64,000 bases of DNA from Apiotrichum sp. Y4204 (taxonomy: Eukaryota; Basidiomycota; Tremellomycetes; Trichosporonales; Trichosporonaceae). Shown piece after piece: positions 35,533-45,893 of the stretch (position 1 is its first letter; every line of letters starts with the position of its first letter). The translations under genes and the position numbers were made by a program. Below the pieces are notes generated by a model. That model saw nothing but the letters and a program-made list of their open reading frames with translations. It was not told where the DNA came from and did no database searches. The DNA is taken from contig JAMYHL010000031.1 in assembly GCA_025531455.1 (NCBI GenBank), positions 399,616-463,615 of the forward strand, written 5' to 3'.

Positions 35533-36506
35533 ACAGCATAAGAGGCCATAGAGGCGCAGCTGCCGACCCCTTTTCTCGTCAGCAGGGCGTCCACCACGAT
35601 GGAGAGTTTTGTGCCTCTGGAATGCTGGGTCTGGGCGTGCGACGTCTGTATCTTGTCCTGTACACTAGTACTACTGTTCATGTGCACTCCATGTCGCGTG
35701 CGGCTCTTGCTCTTGGCACGATCCATGATCAGAATCAGGCCAGGGCGGGCTCGTAGGGACAGAAAGCGCAGAAGCACGCCGCACGACGCCGCACGGCGCC
35801 GCACAGCGCCGCGGCCCCCGTATCACCTGTCCCGGACGTGCGTGACTGTCTCGTCTCCTTGCTGAGGGGTCTCCGATTACTACTTCCACCCCGACCCCCA
35901 CCCCCGTTTCCGTCTTCTTTTCTTCCTGGGCGTCATACTAGCCTCCTTGATCATCATGCACACCCTCCATGATGCAGCGACGACGGGGGAGCGACGAACA
36001 GCCAACGAAGAGCGATGACCCGCCAGTGATGCAGATGCCCCGCTGTGGTGTCGCTGGCCCGCTGGCTGTTGGCGTCGTCGCGCGTCATGGGATGCGAGGC
36101 CTGACGCCCGACGCCTGTCCGAGACCCGAGACTACCGGCCTGCCGGACTGCCGGCTGGCAAGTGCGGTTGTCACCAGCAGCGAGCAAGCCACGACAATGG
36201 CCGCCCAGATGCTGCATCGAGCAGTGATACCAGTGCATCGAGGGTTCGCCGGGGCTTATTGGGTGCATTGCGCCGCCGATTGAGCCATGAACCTTGAACC
36301 TTCACTTTGCACTGGGGGCACAGATTGCCTGCCTATTGTGTGCTAGCCAGCAAAGTCATCCGCTTAACCACATCGAGCAACAACGAGAAATGCATTGTAT
36401 TACATGGCGGCATGCTCCAAGAGTAGACCTCCAGAGCTCCAGAGCTCCAGATCATCCCCTCCCCTCCCCTTCCCCCTTCTACATCCCCTCTGGGAGTCGT
36501 AAACAG

Positions 36507-36514
36507 TTATAAAC
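36507..36514 (+). promoter_or_regulatory. TATA-like element of the 65-residue protein gene
   Basis: TTATAAAC, followed by a C/T-rich leader with no ATG until 36724, which is then the first start codon downstream. Confidence 0.45.
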
Positions 36515-36723
36515 AGGCCACCTAGAGGTCCCCCCGCCCCCCCGACCCGGACCCAGTTGCTCACCACCCACTTGTGCATCAGCACCACCGCATTCCTCGT
36601 CCAACCTTATCGATCCCCGGGCCTGACCTCGTGCCCAAGCCGCACGCAAGCAAGACGAGCCTCTCGACGCAGCAAGACCCGGCGTCTAGTCCCCCTTTCC
36701 TGCTATCCACTCTCCCGCCCCCG

Positions 36724-36961
36724 ATGTCAATCACCATCCCCGACTCGCCCCCGCCGCCACCGCCGCAGCTCTCGCCCAAGGCGCTAAAGCACATTGTGCA
36801 GTGCTTTTTCGGCGTCTACCCGCACGGCATTGCGCGCGAGGGCACCGTCAAGAAGATTATCAGTGCCGAGCATCTGGACCGTGCGTAAACAGAGTAAAAA
36901 GAAAGATGGGCTGATAATAGGCATGCTTGTCGAGAGCGAGGAGATTTGCGCCTCGGCATGA
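36724..36961 (+). CDS. Small spliced protein of unknown function, 65 residues
   Basis: Exons 36724-36880 and 36921-36961. The intron has a GTGCGT donor, a GCTGATAATAG end and a length of 40 nt, like the other introns here. The protein begins MSITIPDSPPPPPPQLS, then a mixed helical stretch (ALKHIVQCFFGVYPHGIARE) and ends HLDRMLVESEEICASA. Codons end mostly in C or G in both exons, the ATG is the first one after a TATA-like element at 36507, and the leader is C/T-rich. Without splicing the frame would stop at GCG TAA after 54 residues. I do not recognise the family. There is no signal peptide; one Cys lies in the helix and one near the C-terminus. Confidence 0.5.
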
Positions 36962-38176
36962 ACGGCATCCACATGAATGATGTCTCGCTCTCGTGCACCC
37001 GCTGGACGGGGGCAGGATTTACGACCGCACGACTCTCGATACCTCCCTGCCATTGTATTACATGCCCACTCTCACAGCCAGCATTCCATGCGGTGGCTCA
37101 CGATAGCCCACGAGCTAGTCGCTAGGTCGTCACTTGCTCCGGTCGCTAGTTTGCGAGTGGTTAGTCGCTGTGGCAGGGCGAATGTACACTATGTATGTCT
37201 GTACTATACCCGGGTGGCAAAGAGGCATCGTGGGATGGCGCAGCCGCAGTCGCGCATCATGATGACCCCCATGGCCGCATGGGCGATGATGACCCCATGG
37301 CCCATGATGGCCATGATGATGACTATATATGCTCGCATGCTGCTGACGACGGCGCCAATGACCCCAATGGCAACAATGGCGACCAATGACGCGCAGCCCA
37401 CGCCACCAGCTTACCACCTTTACTGTAGGGAGGTCGCGGGTGTCGAGTGCCGGCACTCGCGCCGCTTGACGAGATAGGACACTTTTTCTACATTTCTACG
37501 TTTATACATTCCGCGTCCCTAGCGGGGAGGTCATAGAATGCATAGATGATAGAATCATAGAATCATAGAATCATGGAAATATGCATCATGCATCATGCAT
37601 TTTCTCGGAGTGATGCCTGAACGAGCAGGAAGAACGGATATCCGGGGTAGGAACTGGTTAGGAACTGGAGGTATGGAATGTACGTAGGCTCTTGCGTTGG
37701 CATGACACTGAGCTATCTAAGGGGTGATTGTCCACAAAGACCACACTCTGAGCCTAGATGTACCCAGGACATGCACACCAGCCACATACAGTATGCATAC
37801 AGCTTATGAGATCCTGGGACTCTGGTACTCTGGACACTGGGGCTGTTGCATTTCTTCGTGTTCTCAACTCGACGTTCCGCTCATCGCTCAAAGCTCATAC
37901 CGGTATTCTCAACCAAGCTGTTTGCTATCAACTGGCTACTCCCACCTGCCACACACTGGCGCTCTCCCATCGGCACAGGCACAGGCAGTCCTTTTTTCTG
38001 GCTTTCCGGGCTTTACGTGAAAGAGGCCAAGCGGAAATGGCTCAAAGCTCCAATGCCACTAATCACCCCTGCTGACTTGCTCATACCATGCAACCTGCAC
38101 AACGTTCGCCAACATAATACCATGACTATACTACAGAACTAACTCAACCATGCTTGGAGGTGACGCATCGGGAGGT
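36962..38176. other. Intergenic stretch with ATG/CCATGG-rich and ATAGAATC repeats
   Basis: No supported gene. The part at 37255-37330 is made of overlapping ATGATG, CCCCATGG and GGCCATGATG words that are nearly self-complementary. A direct repeat of ATAGAATC and GCATCAT units lies at 37531-37600. Confidence 0.4.
37531..37600. repeat. Short direct repeats: ATAGAATC and ATGCATC units
   Basis: ATAGAATC occurs three times in succession at about 37549-37573, followed by ATGCATC/GCATCATG units. Simple local expansion is the likeliest origin. Confidence 0.7.
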
Positions 38177-38900
38177 TTAGGCCTTGGCTAGGAGTCAGCT
38201 CCATCAGTATGTAGACTTACCCTCGGCCTTGTCCTTCTCAACCTTCTCAACCTTCTCAGCCTTCGCAGGGGCCTTGTCAGCCTTAGCGGCCTTGGACTCC
38301 TCGACTTTGAAGCCAGTGACCTTGACGACCTCGGGGGCCTTGGGCTTCTCCGCAGCTTCGGTGGGCTTCTCGGCCTTCGCAGCGGAGACTTCAGCGGGGG
38401 CGTCAGCCTCAGCCTCCATAGCCTTGGTCTCGGCAGCCTTGGGCGCCTCCTTCTCGACGACGGGGGCGAGGACCGGCTCCTCCGTCTTGGCGGCCTCGGC
38501 GGCCTGGGCGGGCTCGTTCTCGGCGGGTGCCTCGGCCTGGGAAGCGGGCGCCGACTCGGGGGCGGGAACGGGCTCGGACGCCTGGGCCTTGTGCGACGTG
38601 GGCTGGGGCTCGGACGCAGGGCGGGGCGGAGCGGGCGGAGCCGACTTGGTGGGGGTAACGGGCGCGACGGGGGTAATCGACAGCGAGTCCTCAGCAGGGG
38701 CGGCGAGCGCGGCGCGGGTAGCCGCCGAAGCGGAGTGCGAGCCGTGGGAGCCGGCCGAGCCGCTGTGCGCGTCCTGCGACTGCGAGGACTTGGGGATGGC
38801 GATGGGCGCCGAGCCGGCGGCGGCCGGGGCGGCGGGCTTGTCGTGCTGCTGTTAGTTGGAGAGTGGGGGGGGATCTTACGGAGCAGGACTGGCCACACAT
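38177..38900 (-). CDS. Ala/Lys/Glu/Pro-rich protein with MCGQSC N-terminus, 219 residues
   Basis: Three exons on the minus strand: 38900-38880 (21 nt), 38848-38221 and 38187-38177 (11 nt). The first exon encodes only MCGQSCS. The donor before the last exon is GTAAGT, the intron ends in CTGACTCCTAG, and the final codons read AKA then stop. A TATA element on the minus strand lies 100-107 bp upstream of the ATG. The body is low complexity: Ala/Pro/Ser to about residue 130, then Lys/Ala/Glu/Val repeats near the C-terminus (KAEKVEKVEKDKAEAKA). The two N-terminal Cys could bind metal or be lipid-modified, but this is a guess. The family is not recognised; it may be an abundant, disordered cytosolic or stress protein. 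Exon 2 could start at 38845, one residue shorter. Confidence 0.6.
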
Positions 38901-40559
38901 CTTTGTCTTGTAGTGGAGTGGTGGATTGGGTGGGATGAGTGATTGGGATAAGTGAGTGGGATGAATGAGTGATTGGGGGAAGAGAGGGGAGGAAGGCCGT
39001 ATTTATGCCTTTGGAGCTTGACGTGGAGACCTCTTGGTCCTTCACGCTGCTCGCTGCTTGATCCTCGTCCGCCTCGCTCCTCGTCCTCTCCCTCTTCGCT
39101 CCTTCGTCCTCTCGCTCCTCTGCCTTCCCCTACGCGCCTCGGAGTGCGAGTCACGACGCCAGCCTCCAAACACGAGTCACACGACAGGAGCAAAACAAAG
39201 AGCGCCGCGAAAGCCCCAGGTCGTTGCTTCGATGTCGCGTCCGGAAGCCAGTGGATTCCCACAGGAATATAAAAAAGCACGGGCCGCGGGGGAGGACGAA
39301 CAGCGCCTCGAGGCGAGTGCGAGTGCGAGTGCGTTAGGTGTCGATTGCTGTTTTTGTTTTTGTTCTCTCTCAAGTGTGTGAGGTAGAAGCGTTAGTCTCC
39401 AAGAAGCTCTTCCAGCCCAACATACAGTATGCTATCTGCGACGCGTTAGAACACAACGACGCAATGTCACTATCCTGGGGCACGGACAGCCGAGCCGCGC
39501 CGTCTACAGCCCTGATTTTCCTTGTCCCAGCGGACGGTCAACAGGTAGCGTGAGGTTGGAGGCGCGTTGGGGACATAGATTACCTCTTTGCGTGGAGGGC
39601 GCGAAGTCCGAACCCCTCGCTCTTCCTGAAGAGCGGCAGTCCAGCTCGGCAGGTCGGCAGCTTGGCAGCTCCAGATAGTGCTGTGTCAGTACGTGTCAGT
39701 AACGCGCTCTCTGCTTCTTCGATGCTTCGCCTCGCACCTGGCCGTGTCCTGTGGTGAGGTCGGGCCTTTGAAGGAAGAAAATGAAGAAATTAACACAGAC
39801 GAAGCGATCCAAGCGGTCGGTGTCCTCGGAGAGAAACGTACACAAAAGCGCCGGACAATCCGATAGTCCACAGTCGTTCAGAGTCGATCGATGCGCGAGC
39901 GTTCGTGGCGCCACTCGCCACTTTACCTCCCTTCCACGCGTATGTGTAGGTCGTGTTGTCGCACGAGGCTCCCTGCACACCCATCCCTGCCCGCGCCGGA
40001 CATCTGATCCCTGGTCAATACTGCTCTCTGGAGCTCGCCGCTTGGAATGTAACATACTGTATAGGTGCTCTCGGACGAATTCCCACATCATCCCACATCC
40101 CACGTCCCTGGAAACTGGATATCCTCCGATGGGGCCAGCAAAGGTCCCGACACGTCCCACATTCCGCACCTCGTTTCGCTGCGGCACCGGCTTTGGGGCA
40201 GAGGCTCCTGCCGTGCTGCCTGCGTGTTGCGCGTTACGAGTGTGCGTGCCGGCGGCAAGGGAGTGCCTGGCGTACGAGGTACATTTACAAACAGGGTCCC
40301 ACATCCCAGAGTGCTGGGACATTACTGGGACTGTGGGCTTTTCGTGCTCGTGTAGACTCTGAGTACGGCTTCTATATCCTGCAAAGCTGTAACTATGAAC
40401 AATGCTGCATGTGGTCTATCGCCTGCGGACTATTACTGTGGCGATGCCACCGACTATGAATAAGTGCGTCTCTAATCTACTGCAACTCGTGCTCGGGAAT
40501 TATAGGTTGTGGCTCGGGTGCGGGTTGTTGGTGTGCCGCCGCTGCTGGCCCATGAGACC
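38901..40559. other. Promoter and intergenic region
   Basis: The left end is the promoter of the minus-strand gene at 38900. A + strand TATA-like ATATAAAAAA occurs at about 39268 but no convincing coding region follows it. A GCGAGT repeat lies at about 39314-39332. Overlapping frames of about 200 codons on both strands at 39696-40362 are treated as chance. Confidence 0.35.
39000..39007 (-). promoter_or_regulatory. TATA box of the MCGQSC protein gene
   Basis: Reads CATAAATA on the minus strand, 100-107 bp before the ATG at 38900. The stretch between is rich in CAATCACTCATCC-like units. Confidence 0.5.
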
Positions 40560-40684
40560 TTACATCTGGTCCATGACGCCGAGGTACGAGTACCAGTAAG
40601 CGTCGGTTTCCTCCTGGCTGTGCTGGAGAGTGGCGGTCTGGCGTCAGGACTGGTTAGGACGGGGGGGCTTACCTGCGGGGACAT
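40560..40684 (-). CDS. Putative 29-residue microprotein, spliced
   Basis: Exons 40684-40673 (ATG TCC CCG CAG) and 40637-40560. The 35-nt intron has a GTAAGC donor and a CCTGACGCCAG end. The product begins MSPQTATLQHSQEE and ends TDAYWYSYLGVMDQM, with almost every codon ending in C or G. A TATA-like TACTTAAGC lies about 108 bp upstream. After the TAA stop the same frame continues for 19 codons of similar codon use (MGQQRRHTNNPHPSHNL region) before a second stop at 40502-40500. The family is not recognised. The short length makes this a candidate rather than a firm gene; a longer, differently spliced product is possible. Confidence 0.4.
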
Positions 40685-42938
40685 TGTGGATTGGCTTGGA
40701 GTGGTGTGGGTTTGTGGTGGGATGCTCGGAGGCAGAGGTGCTTGGTGGAGAGGTGCTTGTTGTTGTTGTTGGAAGAGGTTGACCTCCGCTTAAGTATCCT
40801 TCTCGACCTCTGAGAAACTACAGCTCGCAGCACACCATGATCGAGCGCTTGCCGGGCCTCCGTAGCCTCGTAAACCATCAAGTTCACAACCCCCCTCTGC
40901 TCGAAAAAGACAGTAACCCACACGCAACAACGCCCGCCCACGTCCCCGCGCCTGATCCACCGCACTCGCATACCTCGCATACCTCAAATCGCAGTTATGA
41001 GGTTGCGGATCGCGCCTGGCTCGAGTGGATGATACGAGTGGAGGGGATGGGAGAAGTGGTGGGGGGGTTGCAGGCGCTTGGCTGTGGTGGCGGCGCTGTC
41101 CGCCGCCCCAAACGGCCCAGTGGAGGTGGGTCAGTGTCAGTGGCTCAGTGGATGAGTGAGTGGTCAGCGGCTCCCGCCGCCAGCGCTGCTTGTCCCCCAA
41201 CGCGCAACGCGTCGATTGGGGTGGGTGTGGTATTTGCGACACCGTGAGAACTTGTGTGAGAAATGGAATATCCCAGTCAAGTGGGCGATACCGCGCGCGC
41301 TTATCGCATGCAAACACTGGAGGTTGCCATTACCACTATCGCGATCATATCGATCTGGGTGCGATCGCTTGCATCGAGCATCGACTTACAGCCACTAGTA
41401 CTATTGCTGATTATCTCGGATCACGATGCGTACGCGTCTACTGCTTCACACACCGGTATCACCCAGCTATTGTCTGCCCACGTCGGCTCCATACAAGATC
41501 ATCCCAGGGTCCGCCTCCTCCCGACATGCACTCATCAGCGATGGAGACCGCCATGTCGACGCCCGCCGTCGCTCGTACCCCCGTTGACTGTGCCGTCGAT
41601 CTCGGGGCCGCCGCTGACGTTCCACTCCTCCCAGCCAGCTGCGTCGCGGGGTGAGAATGTGAACTGTCCATCTGCGCATCTGCCGTTCACATCGATCTGG
41701 GGGCAGATACGGAGGCGCACACCTTTTGGGGGTACGCCACGGAGTGGGATAGGAACGTGCGTTTCGAAGCGCCGCGTCGTGGCCGAGACTGCCCGAGCAT
41801 GCCTCACCTAAACCCAAACATGAGCTGCTCGCTCGTGGCAGGGAGATGAACCGCAGCGCTCGACATGGAGAGAAGGGACGACGTACAAGCATTGCATACA
41901 GGTCGATTCTATCAGCGAGCTTGGTCTGCTCGGAGGCCAGGTCTGCCTCGGATATCCTAGAGCTGCGCTTGATGCTTCTTCTCCATCTGCATGCCCGCCA
42001 CATCCACCTGCGAGCGTGGTAGCTTCTCAGGTTGTCGAGCAGCCAGCCTACTGCCTACCGCTTTTTGCCTACTGGCATGCCCCAGTGCGCGTTCACGTCC
42101 CGCGTGCCTTGGCCTCTTGACCGGCTCGATGACGAAAGTTTGGGCGTCAGCACGGGAGCCGGCGCGCCGATCGCCAAGTCGACCAGTGACGTTTACCAGC
42201 ATGCCAGATCCCAGACCGACCGGTCATATCGCTCATTCCAATGTCCGACACCCGGCGCCGGAGGCGCTCGTGCTCAAGCTGCCAGTCTCTCTTGCGGTGG
42301 TAAGCTTACCCTGAAGCTTTCCACAGCGATGGATCAGCTGCTGTCTGCAAGTTATGCTAGTTAGAGGGTTACGAGATATCTATCTCGATCACGCCGGTCT
42401 CGCCCACTCGATGATCGGCGGCACGTCCGGCACGATAACCGATAACCGATAGTGTCATCAGCGAGCTCAACCCCTCGGCGCCGCGGCCGCGCGCCCATAG
42501 TTCTTTCTCGCTGCCCATGGCTTGCGTGCGGGCTTGCAGCTTGGCCTTTGACCTTCACCTTACGTGTGGACTTGCGTGATGTGATGTGCACCCAGTCGAA
42601 GGGGACGGGACGGAGCGTGGCGACAGGGGAGTCAGCCGTTTGGAAAACCTCACAGGTTCTGTTCGAACGATAGACGACGGGAAACACGTCGAGACAGGCG
42701 CGGTGCGCTCCGCCTTGGTTTGCCATGATAGTTCCGCAGATACGAATGCTCACGTCGAAGCATCGTCGGTGCTCGCCCATCGTGCGTTATGTTAAAGTAC
42801 ATGTATAACATCCCGTTCATGCCGTCCGTTTCCCATGCGACATGGACTTGATGGAAGCTGATGGTCAAGTCAGACAGGTTAAGTCAGATGGTCAGCGGGT
42901 CAGAAGTCCCATTGTCCGCAGTCAGAACAACGCCGTCA
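40685..42938. other. Gene-poor intergenic stretch
   Basis: Apart from the promoter element near 40789, nothing here can be supported. Frames of up to 180 codons (for example 41263-41811 plus, 41467-42003 minus) overlap on opposite strands and lack codon bias. The CAGTGGCTCAGTGGATGAG around 41137 recalls a tRNA A-box, but no B-box or acceptor stem follows. Confidence 0.35.
40789..40798 (-). promoter_or_regulatory. TATA-like element of the 29-residue microprotein
   Basis: ATACTTAAGC on the minus strand, about 108 bp before the ATG at 40684. It shares TACTTAAGC with the element at 2888. Confidence 0.4.
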
Positions 42939-43568
42939 TTATCTCACATCATTCCACGTCACACTCTCCGTCACGCGCTGTGGCGGGTACGCTAATTCAT
43001 GCCTTTGGCTATATACAACGTTTGCTTCCTGGTAACCCGCGAGCGCAGACGCCTCTTCCGCGCAGTGACGCTTCACGCGGTTCGACCACTTCTTGGATCC
43101 CGAGTTGCTGCTGCCGTACGAGCGCGAGGTGTCGCCCGAGGGCGAGGTGTACTGCGAGTACCCGGAGCCTGTGGTTAGAGAGGGATAGGGGAATGCGGCA
43201 CAAGTGCATACCTGAGTTGTAGTACGTCGAGCCGTTCGTGTTCGAGTAGTAGTACGACCCGTTGGTGCTATTATCAGTGACGAGACAATAAGGGAGACGG
43301 GAGGAATGAGGAAGGCTGAGAGACTGGAACAAGACTACGCGGGAGAGGAGGGGTATGACGCAGAGCAAGCGGGACGAGGGCGGAAAGTGAGAAGAGGCAA
43401 GAGAAGATAGGGGCTAAGCACATTACTCACTTTGAGTAGTGGTATCCAGTGTTACCAGCCCCGTCCGAGCGGTTGCAGTAGTGGTTTCCCTGCCGTCAGA
43501 GGAGAGCTGCATGGATCTTGCTAGCTCCCCTGGCTGTTGGTGCCGCTGTAAGTGACTTTGTCGGGCAT
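42939..43568 (-). CDS. Small Tyr/Ser/Gly/Asn-rich protein; first splice donor looks broken
   Basis: Proposed exons on the minus strand: 43568-43530, 43489-43431, 43267-43212 and 43168-42939. The product is about 127 residues: MPDKVTYSGTNSQ, GNHYCNRSDGAGNTGYHYS, NTNGSYYYSNTNGSTYYNS, then SGYSQYTSPSGD and a basic tail. It recalls short YS/NG-rich hypothetical proteins found across fungi; that likeness is from memory and unchecked. Introns 2 and 3 have GTGAGT and GTATGC donors. Intron 1 (43529-43490) has a normal CTGACGGCAG end, but the expected donor reads CAG|GGGAGC and no GT exists anywhere in it. Without splicing the frame stops after 15 residues. It is therefore either mutated, spliced by a rare donor, or contains a sequence error. 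The C-terminal 45 residues are less certain. Confidence 0.5.
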
Positions 43569-43668
43569 CTTGATGGAGGACAGAGGACGTGAGTCAACGG
43601 TGAGCAATGAGAAGATGGAGGGAAGGAGAGGAGGAGGAACAGAGAATGGAATGGGCGGCTGAGATGGC

Positions 43669-43678
43669 ATATATACTT
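43669..43678 (-). promoter_or_regulatory. TATA box of the Tyr/Ser-rich small gene
   Basis: Reads AGTATATATG on the minus strand, about 101-110 bp before the ATG at 43568. Confidence 0.55.
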
Positions 43679-45673
43679 TCGTTAGTCGGACGGTCTCCAG
43701 GCAACAGTTGTGCAATGGTGAGATGGTGAGACAATGAGCGACCTAGCGACTAGGCGACTGGCAGTCAGATGATCAGCTCGAGGTGGTCAGTCGGACTGGT
43801 GTACTGGTGAGCTTTGTTGAGCTCGCAAGCCACAGCGCTGCGTTGCGGGTCACTTCTGGCAGTTCTTTGTCCAACGACATTGGAGCAACACCAGAGTCCC
43901 CATTGGTGCGCGTGGTGCGAGGCAGTCGAGGGAGCGGTGCGCGGCGAGATTGTGCTTCGGATCAGGTGGATCAAGAGGTGAGTGGTGGTCATGGGATCAT
44001 GCCTATCATGGGAAGCAATGGCAAGGTAACATGGCACGGTCGCGGATATTGGATATCAGGATGGTGGCAGAATGTTGGCGAACAACCCCTACCAACTGTG
44101 AAATGTTATGATCGTTATGATGAAGCTTTGAAGCTTTTGAAGCTTTGCAAGATCATCTGATTGAGCAAACGGTGCACTTGGCCTTTTATTTGCTCTACAC
44201 ATGCTTATCTGAATACGTGTGCGACCTCAGAAACGAAAGCTTTCATATAACAGCGATCCCAATCGCCGCGGGGCGCGACTCGGTCCCGCGGCCATTCCTG
44301 ATGGCTTCGGAACTCACGGTCCGGGTCACAATGAAACAGCCTAATAATTGTCAGAGTGGAGACTTTGGAATGGAATGTGAAGAGTGGACCCTACAGAAGT
44401 ACCCTAAGCTCGCCAACGGTATCGCGCCGAGCGCGCCGAGCGCGCCGAGGAATATCATCTATCATCTATCATATGGTCCTCCAGATCGCGCTCTTTGCAA
44501 ACGATGAGGATGCAAGCCGAGAGTTGCCCGCCTCAGGATATCATATATTAGGATCTCTCTACGCGTTATCGTAGTATTGCCTGAATCCCAGTTCGTCTTG
44601 CCCGAGAGCATGCTGAGCACAACTGATTGCTGCCAAGGAACCGAATCTGAAGAGCTGAAGCGTCACAGAGGCCATGCGGGGTAAAACGGTAGTTTCGACT
44701 CGCAGAACTCGGTCGGGTGAGTTGCTAGGTGGTAGTTAGCAGCACTTTGCTACATTCCAGACTGCAAACTGCCAAATACCAGAACCGGATGCAGGTATGA
44801 CACCAAGCCACGGCAACGGCCCCCATGGCCTCAAACGTACAATCCGAGACTTGAGAATTGATGACAGAAGATGAACACCACTGACGTCCTCCAACCGACT
44901 TCAAAGCCTCCCGATCATGAGCCCTGTACCTCCAGAAGAAGGACACACTGGTCAGGGGTGGCTGGCCAACGGATGAGACATGAGACGCCCGTGGCCCGTC
45001 GACCGCTGGGCGCTGCGCCACAGTTGCACTGCGGGAATGGCGTTCGTGTTGTCACTGTCGCAGGTACCCTTTCGGCTTGTTAAGCATTCCCACCATCCAT
45101 GCTCAGAACTGGGATTGTGTATTATGCTGTGCTCGTTCTCGAAACCCGAAGACTTGCAGATCTCAAGTCGTCATATCCCGGATGCCACATGCCACGGGAT
45201 CGCGTATCGCCTACCTCATGGCGCCATCGTGCTGCTTTGCGATGTCAGGCCAGGCACGATGGGCGAGTCCACTGTGGTACGGTGGCGTCCGAGCAACGGC
45301 ATTGAAGGAATGAGCTGCATCGCTTGCATAGATCCCACTCGCCTCATGCAGACTCGCAACTCGCAGGCGAGAGGAATGTATAATACTATGGGGTTACGTC
45401 CTTTCCGAAACGAGATCTCCGATAAAAAGGCGGCGCCCTCAGGTAATTCCCAAGGGCTGAACGGCTATCAAAGGTGACTACATGGTGGCTTCCAACGGAT
45501 GAGGCGGTCGAGATTGTTGTTGGGCAACTGGCCACTGGCCACTGGACTATTGGCCATTTGAGCGATCGACGAGGACGAATCCATTGTGCCCGAGAGCTCT
45601 GTGTGTAGCTGGCCCAGAGGATTCGAGAATTCGAGAACGGGACAGGCCAGCCCAATTCAGTTATACAGATATC

Positions 45674-45843
45674 CAGATCCAGATATCCCAGCGATCCCAG
45701 CGTCAATCTTTTTTCCTCCAAAAGGGCGTGACGACGATCATTACATTTTGGCATCGAGGGGCAGAAGGAATGTGGGGCAACGCACAGACCACCCAGGTCG
45801 ATCCTACAATCCTTTAGATCCCAGCGATCCCAGCGATCCCAGC
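45674..45843. repeat. GATCCCAGC tandem units in two clusters
   Basis: Units of ATCCAGAT and GATCCCAGC at 45674-45703, and three GATCCCAGC copies at 45818-45843, about 115 bp apart. Confidence 0.6.
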
Positions 45844-45868
45844 CAACAACGTCATTTGAAGATTGATT

Positions 45869-45893
45869 CCCCCCCCCCCCCGACCCCCCCCCC
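45869..45893. repeat. Poly-C tract interrupted by GA
   Basis: A C run of about 13, then GA, then about 10 more C. Homopolymer length here may be unreliable in the assembly. Confidence 0.8.

Larger units (their letters stand above)
34454..36723. other. Gene-poor stretch with local tandem duplications
   Basis: No frame here shows the codon bias or intron signals of the real genes. Short duplicated units occur, notably at 35460-35532, where CCAAATGGCAA and GGTCAAGAT units repeat. A TATA-like TTATAAAC lies at 36507-36514 and a C/T-rich leader follows to 36723, which belongs to the next small gene. Confidence 0.4.

Noticed and set aside
38184..38855. 224-codon + strand frame rich in Ala/Ser/Gly
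   Set aside because: It is the exact antisense of the Ala/Lys/Glu-rich gene on the minus strand, which has TATA, introns and a coherent product.
39696..40362. Two opposing frames of about 200 codons
   Set aside because: Mutually antisense, no codon bias, no start or intron context.
41134..41155. A-box-like GTGGCTCAGTGGATGAG, possible tRNA
   Set aside because: No B-box or matching acceptor stem within tRNA distance.
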